NCBI GenBank assembly: GCA_025362235.1
Contig: JANYGZ010000014.1
Coordinates: 1 to 64,000, forward strand
Source: Ferruginibacter sp.
Lineage (GTDB): Bacteria > Bacteroidota > Bacteroidia > Chitinophagales > Chitinophagaceae
DNA length: 64,000 bases
Direction: 5' to 3'
The position numbers and the translations under genes are program-made. The notes beneath the pieces were generated by a model, which saw nothing but the letters and a program-made list of their open reading frames with translations, made no database searches and had not been told where the DNA came from. Positions 47,088-54,801 of this stretch are shown piece after piece (position 1 is the stretch's first letter; every line of letters starts with the position of its first letter).

Positions 47088-47414
47088 TTATTTTTGTTTG
47101 GATTTGTTGTTTAAAATGACTTGCAATTTATTGAGTTTTGCTATCCAAAATTTATCAAAGTAGTTTATCCAATCTTGTAATTCATTAAAGCCATCTTGCT
47201 TGAGTAGGCAATATCTTTCTCTGCCAATGTCCTGAATGGAGATAAATCCTGCACCGCAAAGAATTTTAATGTGTTTTGAAACGGCAGGTCGGCTCATATC
47301 AAAGTTTTCCGCCAATGAATTTATGGTCAGGCTGTCCTTTGAAAGCAAGGTTAAAATTTGTCGTCTGCTAGGGTCTGCAATTACTTGAAATGCGTCTAAT
47401 GTTTGTTGTCTCAT
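47088..47414 (-). CDS. ArsR family transcriptional regulator
   Basis: 108 residues: a winged helix-turn-helix with VIADPSRRQILTLLSKDSLTINSLAENFDMSRPAVSKHIKIL and wing GAGFISIQDIGRERYCLL. It lacks metal-binding cysteine pairs, so it belongs to the subgroup that usually accompanies AHSA1/SRPBCC genes. Its start overlaps the stop of the upstream AHSA1 gene (ATGA). An inverted repeat at 47863-47888 is a likely operator. Confidence 0.9.
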   Translation of the reverse strand: MRQQTLDAFQVIADPSRRQILTLLSKDSLTINSLAENFDMSRPAVSKHIKILCGAGFISIQDIGRERYCLLKQDGFNELQDWINYFDKFWIAKLNKLQVILNNKSKQK

Positions 47415-47848
47415 TTTAAATTGCTGTTTAAAGTTTGCAAAAGTTTTTCTGCCTGTTTTGTCCAGCCATCATTCATAGCCATATAGAACATGTGGTTTTC
47501 TTTTTCTTTAAATCCAGTTTGGAGCAAATTCAATTCAGTGCCGTTGCCATTTGGCGTAAGTGTCCACATTACTATAGTGTCAATTTTATGTCCGTTATCT
47601 GTGGGGCTGCATTTCCACGAATACGAAAGTTGTTTAAAAGGCACAACTGACAAGATTTTACAATAACAAATTCCGTCAAATTCAATTGATGGAGCTGGCT
47701 TTGCCCGAAACTGAAATTGGTGCCCAACAATTGGCTTAATATCGTTTTCCATTAGCCATTGCGAAAGCAATTCAGGTTTTGTAAGATAATCCCAAACTAT
47801 CTCTGTAGGATGAGGGAAGAAAAAAGAGTGTTTAATTTCTGTTTGCAT
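47411..47848 (-). CDS. AHSA1/SRPBCC domain protein (first gene of ArsR operon)
   Basis: 145 residues: FFFPHPTEIVWDYLTKPELLSQWLMENDIKPIVGHQFQF and TELNLLQTGFKEKENHMFYMAMNDGWTKQAEKLL, the classic AHSA1 pattern paired with ArsR regulators. It overlaps the ArsR gene by 4 bp. Divergent in sequence from the other AHSA1 copies here. Confidence 0.88.
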   Translation of the reverse strand: MQTEIKHSFFFPHPTEIVWDYLTKPELLSQWLMENDIKPIVGHQFQFRAKPAPSIEFDGICYCKILSVVPFKQLSYSWKCSPTDNGHKIDTIVMWTLTPNGNGTELNLLQTGFKEKENHMFYMAMNDGWTKQAEKLLQTLNSNLK

Positions 47849-47862
47849 GATATGTAATTTAG

Positions 47863-47888
47863 AAGTTACATAAATGTACTTGTAACTT
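47863..47888 (-). promoter_or_regulatory. Candidate ArsR operator
   Basis: Inverted repeat AAGTTACA / TGTAACTT, 8-bp perfect arms, 10-bp spacer, 15 bp upstream of the first operon gene, with a further half-site TAGTTAC at 47890-47896. Size and place fit an autoregulatory ArsR site. Confidence 0.5.
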
Positions 47889-48111
47889 TTTAGTTACGCA
47901 AATATTTTTATAAATATTTTTGTCAGCTCCAGAAATATTGTGAAGTCAATCCGAAAAAAGCCAGGAAAAAGTTCGATTATAATCTATCAGTTTCAAGTTT
48001 GCTGTGTCGCTAAAGCACAACGTTGAGGGCTACCCCATAGTCTCAGCAAATCGTACACCAGTTCCTTACAACATCGGACCTCATCGGAGGCACTTCGTGC
48101 CCAACGAAGTC

Positions 48112-48933
48112 TTATTTGTTAGCGGTAGTATGGGTCATTATATGTTGTTTATTTCCATTTAAACTTCGTTTTGTTTTAAAACATATAATTATAGCGGATG
48201 CTATTAATAAAACAACCAAAATTATCAAAGGTCTAAGTTCTTCACCTTTTAAGTTACCGTAAAAATAAGCCGCACTTGTATTGATAGCGTTATGAAATAG
48301 TATGCAAATAAGCAGGCTGCCCTTCGTAGAATTAAAAAGCCATGTTGCAATAATAGAAAGTGCAAAACACCCAATGAACATAATAAGAAAAAAAATGATT
48401 GTTTTGTCACCATATGGATTTAAAGCAAGAAAGATAGGTAAATGCCATAAACCCCAAATAAAACCAATTATGAGACTGGCTTTTAAGGATGTATATTTTT
48501 CTTGTAATATTGGAAGAAGCAAACCTCTCCAGCCTATTTCTTCCCATAATGCACTTAAAGGAAGAATCAATATGAAGTAAAATACAAAATTGAATGGACT
48601 GTCTGGCTTAATACTTTGCCCGGCTATCCAATTAAAGATTAGCAACGAAAGTCCACATAAGGCTATACCCAAAATCATTACTATAATATACCATTTAAAT
48701 TTTATTCTGCATTTTACAATTGCTTTAAATAAAAACTTTAGACTGTTTTTCCCAGAATAAATTGCTGTAAGCATGAGGGCTACTATGCCTGGAGAAAGTG
48801 TACAAATTGTTTGAAGTCCTTTTGAAATATTTATGTATGCATATCCATGTTTAGTTAAAGCTGTTGGAATTTCTAAAGACCATGTAAGAATATAAGTTAA
48901 AAGGACAAATAAAAATCCAACATGTTTTTTCAT
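48112..48933 (-). CDS. CPBP family intramembrane metalloprotease
   Basis: 273 residues with about eight transmembrane helices. The CAAX/bacteriocin-processing signatures are present: EEIGWRGLLLPIL (EExxxR), FIWGLWHLPIF (FxxxH) and the later HNAINTS. Members process prenylated or secreted peptides, or give immunity to bacteriocins; the substrate is unknown. The 263 bp after it (47849-48111) are GC-richer than the surroundings, with several short inverted repeats. Confidence 0.87.
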   Translation of the reverse strand: MKKHVGFLFVLLTYILTWSLEIPTALTKHGYAYINISKGLQTICTLSPGIVALMLTAIYSGKNSLKFLFKAIVKCRIKFKWYIIVMILGIALCGLSLLIFNWIAGQSIKPDSPFNFVFYFILILPLSALWEEIGWRGLLLPILQEKYTSLKASLIIGFIWGLWHLPIFLALNPYGDKTIIFFLIMFIGCFALSIIATWLFNSTKGSLLICILFHNAINTSAAYFYGNLKGEELRPLIILVVLLIASAIIICFKTKRSLNGNKQHIMTHTTANK

Positions 48934-49470
48934 CGTTTCCTTTGGTATATCTTTTTGTAAAATAGTATGAAAATATTACCACTAACTTGCGACCATTGAC
49001 GAAATTGGGGGATTTGTTGTTAATAAAGCCCGGAACGTCAAGCTGAACATTGATTTGATGTTGAAGTTAAAATAAAATGTTGAGAAAAGATTGTCAAGCT
49101 ACAACTATTGCTTAATGCCGGAAAAAATGATGAAGAGATACTTGTCAAGCCCCAATTTTCGTTCATTGCAATGTTACCTGAAGAGTTATTAATATCAAGT
49201 GTTTGGCAATTGTGGATATTTGATAAATACACAAACTAAATAGTTCATTAACTGCTTTGTTAAATAAACAAATTTGACGGCTATATGTTACCATTTTTTA
49301 TAACGATATTTATTATGTACATTTATATCATCTCATTTCTGATTATGTAAATTTTCTATCCCTGATTTCTTATAGCCCTTTATACCCTTTTGCGTAGTTA
49401 ATATTGTTAGTACATTTTATTGTGGGATAAAATCATTGTTATAATTAGTGCACATTCAAATAAACTTATT
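48934..49470. other. Intergenic region, no gene recognised
   Basis: 537 bp, very AT-rich toward 49260-49450. A 64-codon minus-strand ORF at 49038-49232 has no recognisable features. It separates divergent genes and must hold both promoters. Confidence 0.4.
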
Positions 49471-50487
49471 ATGAAAAAGATTATTAAAATAAAACCTGTT
49501 TTAAAAAAAGCCTTACCTAAAGGAGGGAAAATTTCATTTAAAACCCCTATAAAAAATGTAATTATTATTGTTAAAGAAAATCATGGCTTTGATAATTACT
49601 TTGGCACTTTTCCCGGGGCAAATGGGGTATCAAACCTGCCTCACCTTGCAAACCCGCCTATAAATGATCCGCAGCATACCCATGAAGCCTGGCTTAAAAG
49701 AAGCACCAATGCAGTAAAAGGGCAGTATCATCAGTCAGATATTCCCAACTATTTTGCTTTAGCTAAACAGTTTACTCTTTGCGATAATTATTACACTGAG
49801 GTTGCAGGCCCATCCACACCAAATCATTTGATGGCTATTGCGGCAGATTCTCCTGTTATTAATAATCCGCATCATAAAGATCCCAAAAAATTTCAACCCC
49901 CTTTTAATCTTCCTTCATTGCCGGAAAATCTTCAAAAAGCAAAATTAGAATGGAAAAACTATGGCGGTTATGCGTTTGATTATATTAAGAATCTCCATGG
50001 TAATTCACGCAACGTATTAGCCGGTCAGTTTACCATAGATGCCGCAGCAGGAAAACTGGCCAACGTATCGTGGCTATACGGTCCAAAAAATCTCAGCGAA
50101 CATCCCATTGAGAATGTTGCTGACGGTGATGCATGGACTGCTGCACAGATTAAAGCGGTTGTTAATGGAGGTTTATGGTCTTCAACAGCAATATTTATTA
50201 CATGGGATGACTGGGGAGGATGGTATGACCATGTAACACCACCGGAAGTGGAAAAATGGACAGACGGCACCCAGTTCCGATACGGTAACAGGGTGGGATG
50301 CATTGTTGTAAGCCCTTATGCAAAAAGCGGACACATTTCTAACGTACTACATTCGCATGTAAGTTTAGTTAAGTTTTGCGAAACTAATTATGGCTTGCCA
50401 AACGTAAATAAGCGGAGTAAAACCGCTGATGATATGCTGGATTGCTTTGACTTTACCAGGAAACCATCAAATCCGCCAAAACTATGA
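49471..50487 (+). CDS. Phosphoesterase family protein (phospholipase C/acid phosphatase-like)
   Basis: 338 residues from ATG 49471; an earlier in-frame ATG gives an unlikely leader. The PF04185 hallmarks are visible: NVIIIVKENHGFDNYFGTFPGANG with the metal-binding Glu-Asn, DNYYTEVAGPSTPNHLMAIAADSP, TWDDWGGWYDHVTPP, and RVGCIVVSPYAKSGHISN. It hydrolyses phosphomonoesters or phospholipid head groups. There is no signal peptide, only a basic start (MKKIIKIKPVLKKALPKGG), unusual for a family that is mostly exported. Confidence 0.87.
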   Translation: MKKIIKIKPVLKKALPKGGKISFKTPIKNVIIIVKENHGFDNYFGTFPGANGVSNLPHLANPPINDPQHTHEAWLKRSTNAVKGQYHQSDIPNYFALAKQFTLCDNYYTEVAGPSTPNHLMAIAADSPVINNPHHKDPKKFQPPFNLPSLPENLQKAKLEWKNYGGYAFDYIKNLHGNSRNVLAGQFTIDAAAGKLANVSWLYGPKNLSEHPIENVADGDAWTAAQIKAVVNGGLWSSTAIFITWDDWGGWYDHVTPPEVEKWTDGTQFRYGNRVGCIVVSPYAKSGHISNVLHSHVSLVKFCETNYGLPNVNKRSKTADDMLDCFDFTRKPSNPPKL

Positions 50488-50670
50488 TTTGGGGTTATAC
50501 CTTTTTAAAACTCTGCTAAGTAAAAATTTAATTTTCTGTTACATAATGGAATCAAAAGGCATAATATTTTTATTAAAAATTCCGTTTTAAGAAAGTAGAG
50601 GAATTATTTGCAAATGTGAAGGCCAATAATTAAATACGTTGGAGTTTAACAAACCTGCTTAAGATACGAT

Positions 50671-50796
50671 ATGAAAAATAAGCGTCCTTCAATTACAAAT
50701 ATTACTTCAGGCTCGGAGCTAAAAAAGTGGTATTGGCCAAAAGATGCATTAGTTTCTTATTGTAAATTGAAGCCCATCCTCTACACCAGTGGTTAG
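50671..50796 (+). pseudogene. SAP/DUF6434-like fragment
   Basis: A 41-codon ORF, MKNKRPSITNITSGSELKKW, continuing YWPKDALVSYC, resembles the start of SAP-domain/DUF6434 proteins (ITSGEELKKWYWLKEELVxYC). After that it diverges by an apparent frameshift and ends in TAG. Probably a remnant. The remainder of 50488-50950 shows nothing else. Confidence 0.4.
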
Positions 50797-50950
50797 TTTA
50801 AAATGTTAAAAAGAATTTCAAATAGTCAGGAAAACTACCATTTTTATGTTTGTCAATTTCTTTAACGTCGTTTAAATACGCACGCTGCGTTTGATGAGGC
50901 GTATGGAGGAAACAGGATCAATGATTGATTGGTGCGACACTGCACGACCT

Positions 50951-50991
50951 ACCTGTGAGGAGCTTGAGGTGAAACTCCCTTGCTTACTCGG
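50951..50991 (+). mobile_element. Group II intron 3'-end-like fragment, second copy (tentative)
   Basis: Contains GAGGTGAAACTCCCTTGCTT followed by ACTCGG, very like the domain VI/3' terminus of bacterial group II introns, and aligns with 43091-43131. An upstream GGTGCGAC at about 50931 recalls intron boundaries. There is no intron-encoded protein. Confidence 0.4.
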
Positions 50992-51033
50992 CTATGAGCA
51001 TGCCCTTCTTTGTCTGCTTAAAAATGTTTGCTA

Positions 51034-51526
51034 TTAGAGTTTTATTTTAAGCCCTGCATTTATCACTATGCCGTTTAATGGAGCATAAATGTCATGAAAG
51101 TTTGGTTAGTAATTGTTCCTGTATAAATTGTTTCCCACCTCGTTTGCCTGCGGTCTGTAAAGTTTTCTGCATTAACGTAAACATTTAGATGCTTCCATAT
51201 TTTTTCAAAAAAAAACTGCAAACAATATAACCTCTGCCTGTTGTTCCGTCTGATAATCTTTGTTGGCTTGAATAGCCGGCTTCTATTCCCGTTTTGAAAT
51301 TACCTTCATCTTCGTATGCAAAATCCAAATAAAGCAAATGTTTCGGCGTTAATGGCTGCCAATAATTTTGTCCGTTAAAATGTTGTCTGGTGTCTGTATA
51401 AGTATAGCCTGCTTACAAATTCAGTTCATCTAAAGTGAATTTTAAATTCGTCTCTGCTCCTTTGGTTTCAATAAAACCATTGGCATTTATAAAGGAATTA
51501 TTTTGTAAAACAATCGTTTCGCTTTT
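51034..51526 (-). pseudogene. TonB-dependent receptor, C-terminal barrel remnant
   Basis: The minus strand reads ETNLKFTLDELNL, an in-frame TAA, AGYTYTDTRQHFNGQNYWQPLTPKHLLYLDFAYEDE in consecutive pieces, then YVNAENFTDRRQTRW and finally, after a shift, DIYAPLNGIVINAGLKIKL and TAA. These are the last beta strands of a TonB receptor. The plug and most of the barrel are absent, and the fragment starts abruptly at the stop of the next gene. Confidence 0.72.
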
Positions 51527-51931
51527 CTACTTTGCTCTCATCTTGTTATTTTTCAATTCATGTGTCAGTTCTGCAAGCCCTAATTTTTCCAAAAGTGGTG
51601 GAACATACATTCCAAATCTTCCACGAAGTCCTTTTTTTAGTCCGTACCAACCGCCAACAGGATTGCGTTCCGAACGCCCCCATGCCTCAACAGTACCGTC
51701 TTTTGCTGGCTTTTGTTCGTCTGCACTTCCAAGGTCCATCCAATCGCCATGTTTTTTCAATATTGCGTGCAAGTCGTTCAAACAACGGTAATCATAAAGC
51801 AGGGTTGTCTTGCCAACTACGCAAACAATTACTTCCTTTCTATCCTTTTCATCCTTGTACATTTCATAGTCAGACGAAAGTGGTGGTGTTTTTAATTTCC
51901 ACGGGTTTTCTTTTGTTCCTTCTTTTGCCAT
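51527..51931 (-). CDS. Conserved hypothetical protein (possibly DUF6855)
   Basis: 134 residues from ATG 51931 (MAKEGTKENPWKLKTPP). It is a compact soluble protein with VIVCVVGKTTLLYDYRCLNDLHAILKKHGDWMDLGSADEQKPAKDGTVEAWGRS across its middle and GWYGLKKGLRGRFGMYVPPLLE near the end. The conservation style looks like an uncharacterised family often found beside globins; the DUF number is from memory. It starts 17 bp after the haemoglobin gene. Confidence 0.65.
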   Translation of the reverse strand: MAKEGTKENPWKLKTPPLSSDYEMYKDEKDRKEVIVCVVGKTTLLYDYRCLNDLHAILKKHGDWMDLGSADEQKPAKDGTVEAWGRSERNPVGGWYGLKKGLRGRFGMYVPPLLEKLGLAELTHELKNNKMRAK

Positions 51932-51947
51932 GATTTGGTTCGTATTA

Positions 51948-52433
51948 TTAGGTTTCAGTTGAGATATAAGGCCCGCCTGTTTCTCCCCAACCCCATTTGG
52001 GCATTGGTTCTGCGTCACTCATTGGGTTTTCTGTCAATTGGGAATTGATAACTGCAATACGGGTTCCCCACTCTAAATAACCTACAAATGCAGAACGAAA
52101 TTCAGGGTCACTTTTAAGTCCAACTTCGTCAGCAGTTTGCAATAATAAATGAACCCATCTTTGCCGTTTTTCTTCTGTTAACAATTTTCCAATGTGTTTA
52201 CCAATCATTTTTGAATGGCTTCCATTGTCTTGTATTGTATACAATTTCTCTCCTCCAAAAACCTCGGCAACAAAGTGCGAAACATGCCGAATGTGTTCGG
52301 TGGACATATTTTTAAATACCTCGCCTAATAGATCGTCCTTTAAAACTTTGTCGTAGAATATCGTAAACAATTTTTCAAAGGTTTTTATATCGCCCGCCCA
52401 TTCGTATAAAGTCGGTATATTTTTCATTTCCAT
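51948..52433 (-). CDS. Group II truncated haemoglobin-like protein
   Basis: 161 residues with a 2-over-2 globin fold: IPTLYEWAGDIKTFEKLFTIFYDKVLKDDLL at the N-terminus, the candidate proximal region HIRHVSHFVAEVFGG, and HSKMIGKHIGKLLTEEKRQRWVHLLLQTADEVGL. A tail of ~35 residues (MPKWGWGETGGPY) extends beyond the globin core. Such globins bind oxygen or nitric oxide. It forms a pair with the downstream conserved hypothetical gene. Confidence 0.85.
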   Translation of the reverse strand: MEMKNIPTLYEWAGDIKTFEKLFTIFYDKVLKDDLLGEVFKNMSTEHIRHVSHFVAEVFGGEKLYTIQDNGSHSKMIGKHIGKLLTEEKRQRWVHLLLQTADEVGLKSDPEFRSAFVGYLEWGTRIAVINSQLTENPMSDAEPMPKWGWGETGGPYISTET

Positions 52434-52447
52434 TTTTATTATTAAAG

Positions 52448-52476
52448 TCTGTCCAAAGTTCTGACTAACTTTTTAG
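52448..52476. repeat. Boundary motif copy 3
   Basis: GTCTGTCCAAAG followed by TTCTGACTAACTTTTTAG, the third copy of the motif found at 43752 and 45230, 15 bp upstream of the haemoglobin start. Confidence 0.5.
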
Positions 52477-52642
52477 AGTCTTGCTGTTAATCGGGCTGTT
52501 ACAAACCCAACGTCTTCAGGTTTGATGTCAAATTTAGCTATATTCCAATTAATATTTTGAACCAGCCTAAGTTCTCTTTTTTGGTCAAGGCGGGATCATC
52601 TGGAAACATTTTGATAAAACTGATATTATGCAAGTCTTTCAG

Positions 52643-52935
52643 CTATAAAAAGCGTTGTAAGTAATCATTCCGGTTTTTCAACAACTTGTAATCGTAATTA
52701 ATCTTATGTGCAAGCCCTGCGGAGATGGCCCAACGCCCCCCGGCTTCCTTTGCTATATCATGCCTAGTGTATCTGCCCACGAACAATGGTGGCTATTATT
52801 GAAATAGCCGGATCGGTAATTGTATATTTTTTTACGATGTAGTCAAAAGTGCATTGATCTTTATAATGTGTAAACTCCACATCCGAAATATCAAATGGAA
52901 TTTCATTTAATTTTTTTGCTCTATCAATAACTACC
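52643..52935 (-). pseudogene. ChrB-domain (chromate resistance-like) protein fragment
   Basis: The minus strand reads VVIDRAKKLNEIPFDISDVE, FTHYKDQCTFDYIVKKYTIT and DPAISIIATIVRG. After two single-base shifts it continues ADTLG, then DIAKEAGGRWAISAGLAHK and INYDYKLLKNRNDYLQRF, ending in TAG. FDI-VEFTH, a cysteine and a GLWAISAGLAH-like stretch match the C-terminal ChrB domain. The N-terminus is missing. Clearly dead. Confidence 0.6.
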
Positions 52936-52969
52936 TTTAAGTTTAGAAATCACAATCATCATGTAATTT

Positions 52970-54007
52970 ATGTCCAACAAAGATTCCCCAAATGAGGAGG
53001 TTCCGAAAAAAGAGTTGACCTACGTTGAAAAAGCATGGTATACAATAGCAATTTTTGCCTTTTTAGTTGTTGTTATATTAATAATTCGTGTGGCGTTTAA
53101 TGTACTTCTGATGGCGCTGGCCGGGTCCCTGATAGCAGTCTATTTTCATGGCCTTGGTGATATTATAGAACGAAAAACAAAATTAGGCCGGCGCAGTAGC
53201 ATGATTTTTTCTATTGTTGGATCTTTATTTATTTTAGGGGTATTGACATGGTTTATGGGTACAAAGATCCAGGATCAAATCACTGCTTTAAGCAATAGTT
53301 TGCCTCAAACAATTACTACAGCGAAAGAAAAGCTGCAGCAAACACCAGCCGGACAAAAAATACTCGAGTACCTTTCAGGTAACAACTCTGATAAATTATT
53401 TGCCACAGCACAACAGTTTTTTAGTACCAGCTTTGGCGTGTTGGGCGATCTATATATCATTTTATTTCTTGGAATTTTTTTTACTGCAAGTCCTGCCCTT
53501 TATAAAAACGGAATTTTAATGCTTATTCCATCAACAAATAAACCTTTAGCTAAAAATATATTAGATCGTAGCAGCCAAATCCTAAAGGGCTGGCTTAAGG
53601 GAACAATGATTTCGATGGTTTTAATAACGATCTTACTTCCCATTGCACTAAATATTATGCATATTCCAGTGGCATTGGTACTGGGGATAATAACAGGCAT
53701 TCTTGTAATCGTTCCTAATTTTGGCTCCTTTGCTGCAATGATCCCCGGCGTTTTACTGGCCCTTACGATTAGCACCAGCGCTGCCATACAAGTGGCATTG
53801 ATCTATATTGGTATTCAAACCCTGGTGAGTAATATCATAGCCCCATTGGTTCAAAAAAAAATGATGAGCCTGCCCCCTGCGTTAACTATCTTAGGTCAGT
53901 TAGTGATGGGAAGTGTAGCAGGTGTTATGGGTATAATCATGGCAGTGCCGGTACTGGCATTGGTAATGATACTGGTAGATGAACTGTATGTAAAAAAGAT
54001 CAATTAA
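52970..54007 (+). CDS. AI-2E family transporter (PerM-like)
   Basis: 345 residues with about eight transmembrane helices. The N-terminal trio, a central cytoplasmic coiled segment (IQDQITALSNSLPQTITTAKEKLQ) and the conserved C-terminal region (VLGIITGILVIVPNFGSFAAMIPGVLLALT, NIIAPLVQKKMMSLPPALTILGQL) place it in the AI-2E/PerM family. Members have been linked to autoinducer or ion export; the substrate is unknown. It stands alone between decayed genes and is intact. Confidence 0.9.
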   Translation: MSNKDSPNEEVPKKELTYVEKAWYTIAIFAFLVVVILIIRVAFNVLLMALAGSLIAVYFHGLGDIIERKTKLGRRSSMIFSIVGSLFILGVLTWFMGTKIQDQITALSNSLPQTITTAKEKLQQTPAGQKILEYLSGNNSDKLFATAQQFFSTSFGVLGDLYIILFLGIFFTASPALYKNGILMLIPSTNKPLAKNILDRSSQILKGWLKGTMISMVLITILLPIALNIMHIPVALVLGIITGILVIVPNFGSFAAMIPGVLLALTISTSAAIQVALIYIGIQTLVSNIIAPLVQKKMMSLPPALTILGQLVMGSVAGVMGIIMAVPVLALVMILVDELYVKKIN

Positions 54008-54257
54008 TATCGAAGCGGAAAGATTAGCATCTCTGCGGGGCTTCAAAAACAGTAATAGACATGCTATAGAAATATCCCAATGAGGAACTATCCGGACAGG
54101 CACTGGGCATCGTTCACTGAGAATCCACGATAAAACGTACGAAAATTCGTACATTGATTGCAAGAGGTTTAAAAAACAGAAATACATTTTAGTCAATGAG
54201 GTGAGCTGGAAAATCCACGAGTATTGGCCCCTTCCGCCACGCTGATTTAAACTAAAA

Positions 54258-54767
54258 ATGAATGGCGGATGGGGTTTAGCATTGCCGTTATTTCCAGTTT
54301 ATCCCATTGCGGGCTATTCAAAAAAAATAAAAAAACTGGAATAATTAAAAGACGAAAGCATCATTGTGATCGCTAACGATCCTACCAATGAAGGGCGTTA
54401 TTTATTATTGTTGCAAAAGAAGGGCCTTATAAAACTAAAAGATGTCGTAGATATTTTACCCACCATTACAGACATTGTAAGCATTACTAAAAAATTACAA
54501 ATAGTCGAGCTGGAAGATGCGAATGTTACCATTGCAATCATTAACAGCAATTTTTCTGTACAAATAGGTTTAATAGTAAACCGAGATGGTATATTTGTTG
54601 AAGATAAAGATTCGCCTTATGTAAACCTAATCGTATCACGAGAGGGTAATAAAAATGCGGAAAAGGTTAAAAAATTTGTGCTGGCTTTTCAATCTCCTGA
54701 AGTGGCTAAAACTGTAGAATATGAATTTAAAGGAGGCGCAATAATGGATGGTATTTTAAATAAATAA
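54258..54767 (+). pseudogene. MetQ/NlpA-type substrate-binding lipoprotein, C-terminal remnant
   Basis: ALPLFPVYPIAGYSKKIKKLE, read as two short pieces, is followed by an in-frame TAA and then LKDESIIVIANDPTNEGRYL and onward to the normal family C-terminus (SPYVNLIVSREGNKNAEKV, FQSPEVAKTVEYEFKGG). The motif YSKKxKxLxxLKDxxxIAxPNDPTNEGR is typical of D-methionine ABC binding proteins. The signal peptide and first lobe are missing. A GTG at 54366 could restart a useless fragment. Nothing was recognised in 54008-54257. Confidence 0.75.
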
Positions 54768-54801
54768 TACTGCACAATTAATTATTACTTATATTTTTCT
54801 C

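Noticed and set aside
47889-48124. Integron attC site between the CPBP and AHSA1 genes
   Set aside because: GCCCAAC and GTTGGGC-like cores and short inverted repeats are present, but spacing and the paired core do not fit the RYYYAAC/GTTRRRY rule and no integrase gene is in the window.
49038-49232. 64-codon minus-strand ORF, Ser/Asn-rich
   Set aside because: No signal peptide, no leader motif of a known peptide class, and no partner genes; likely chance.
42738-51000. Integrative element bounded by a duplicated tRNA 3' end
   Set aside because: I found no second copy of the tRNA-Ser or tRNA-Pro 3' end and no integrase, so only positional suspicion remains.
42859-54257. Stop-codon recoding or programmed readthrough to explain the interrupted genes
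   Set aside because: All three stop codons occur, mixed with single-base indels and internal deletions, while essential genes such as uvrA, glyA and dnaA contain no internal stops.
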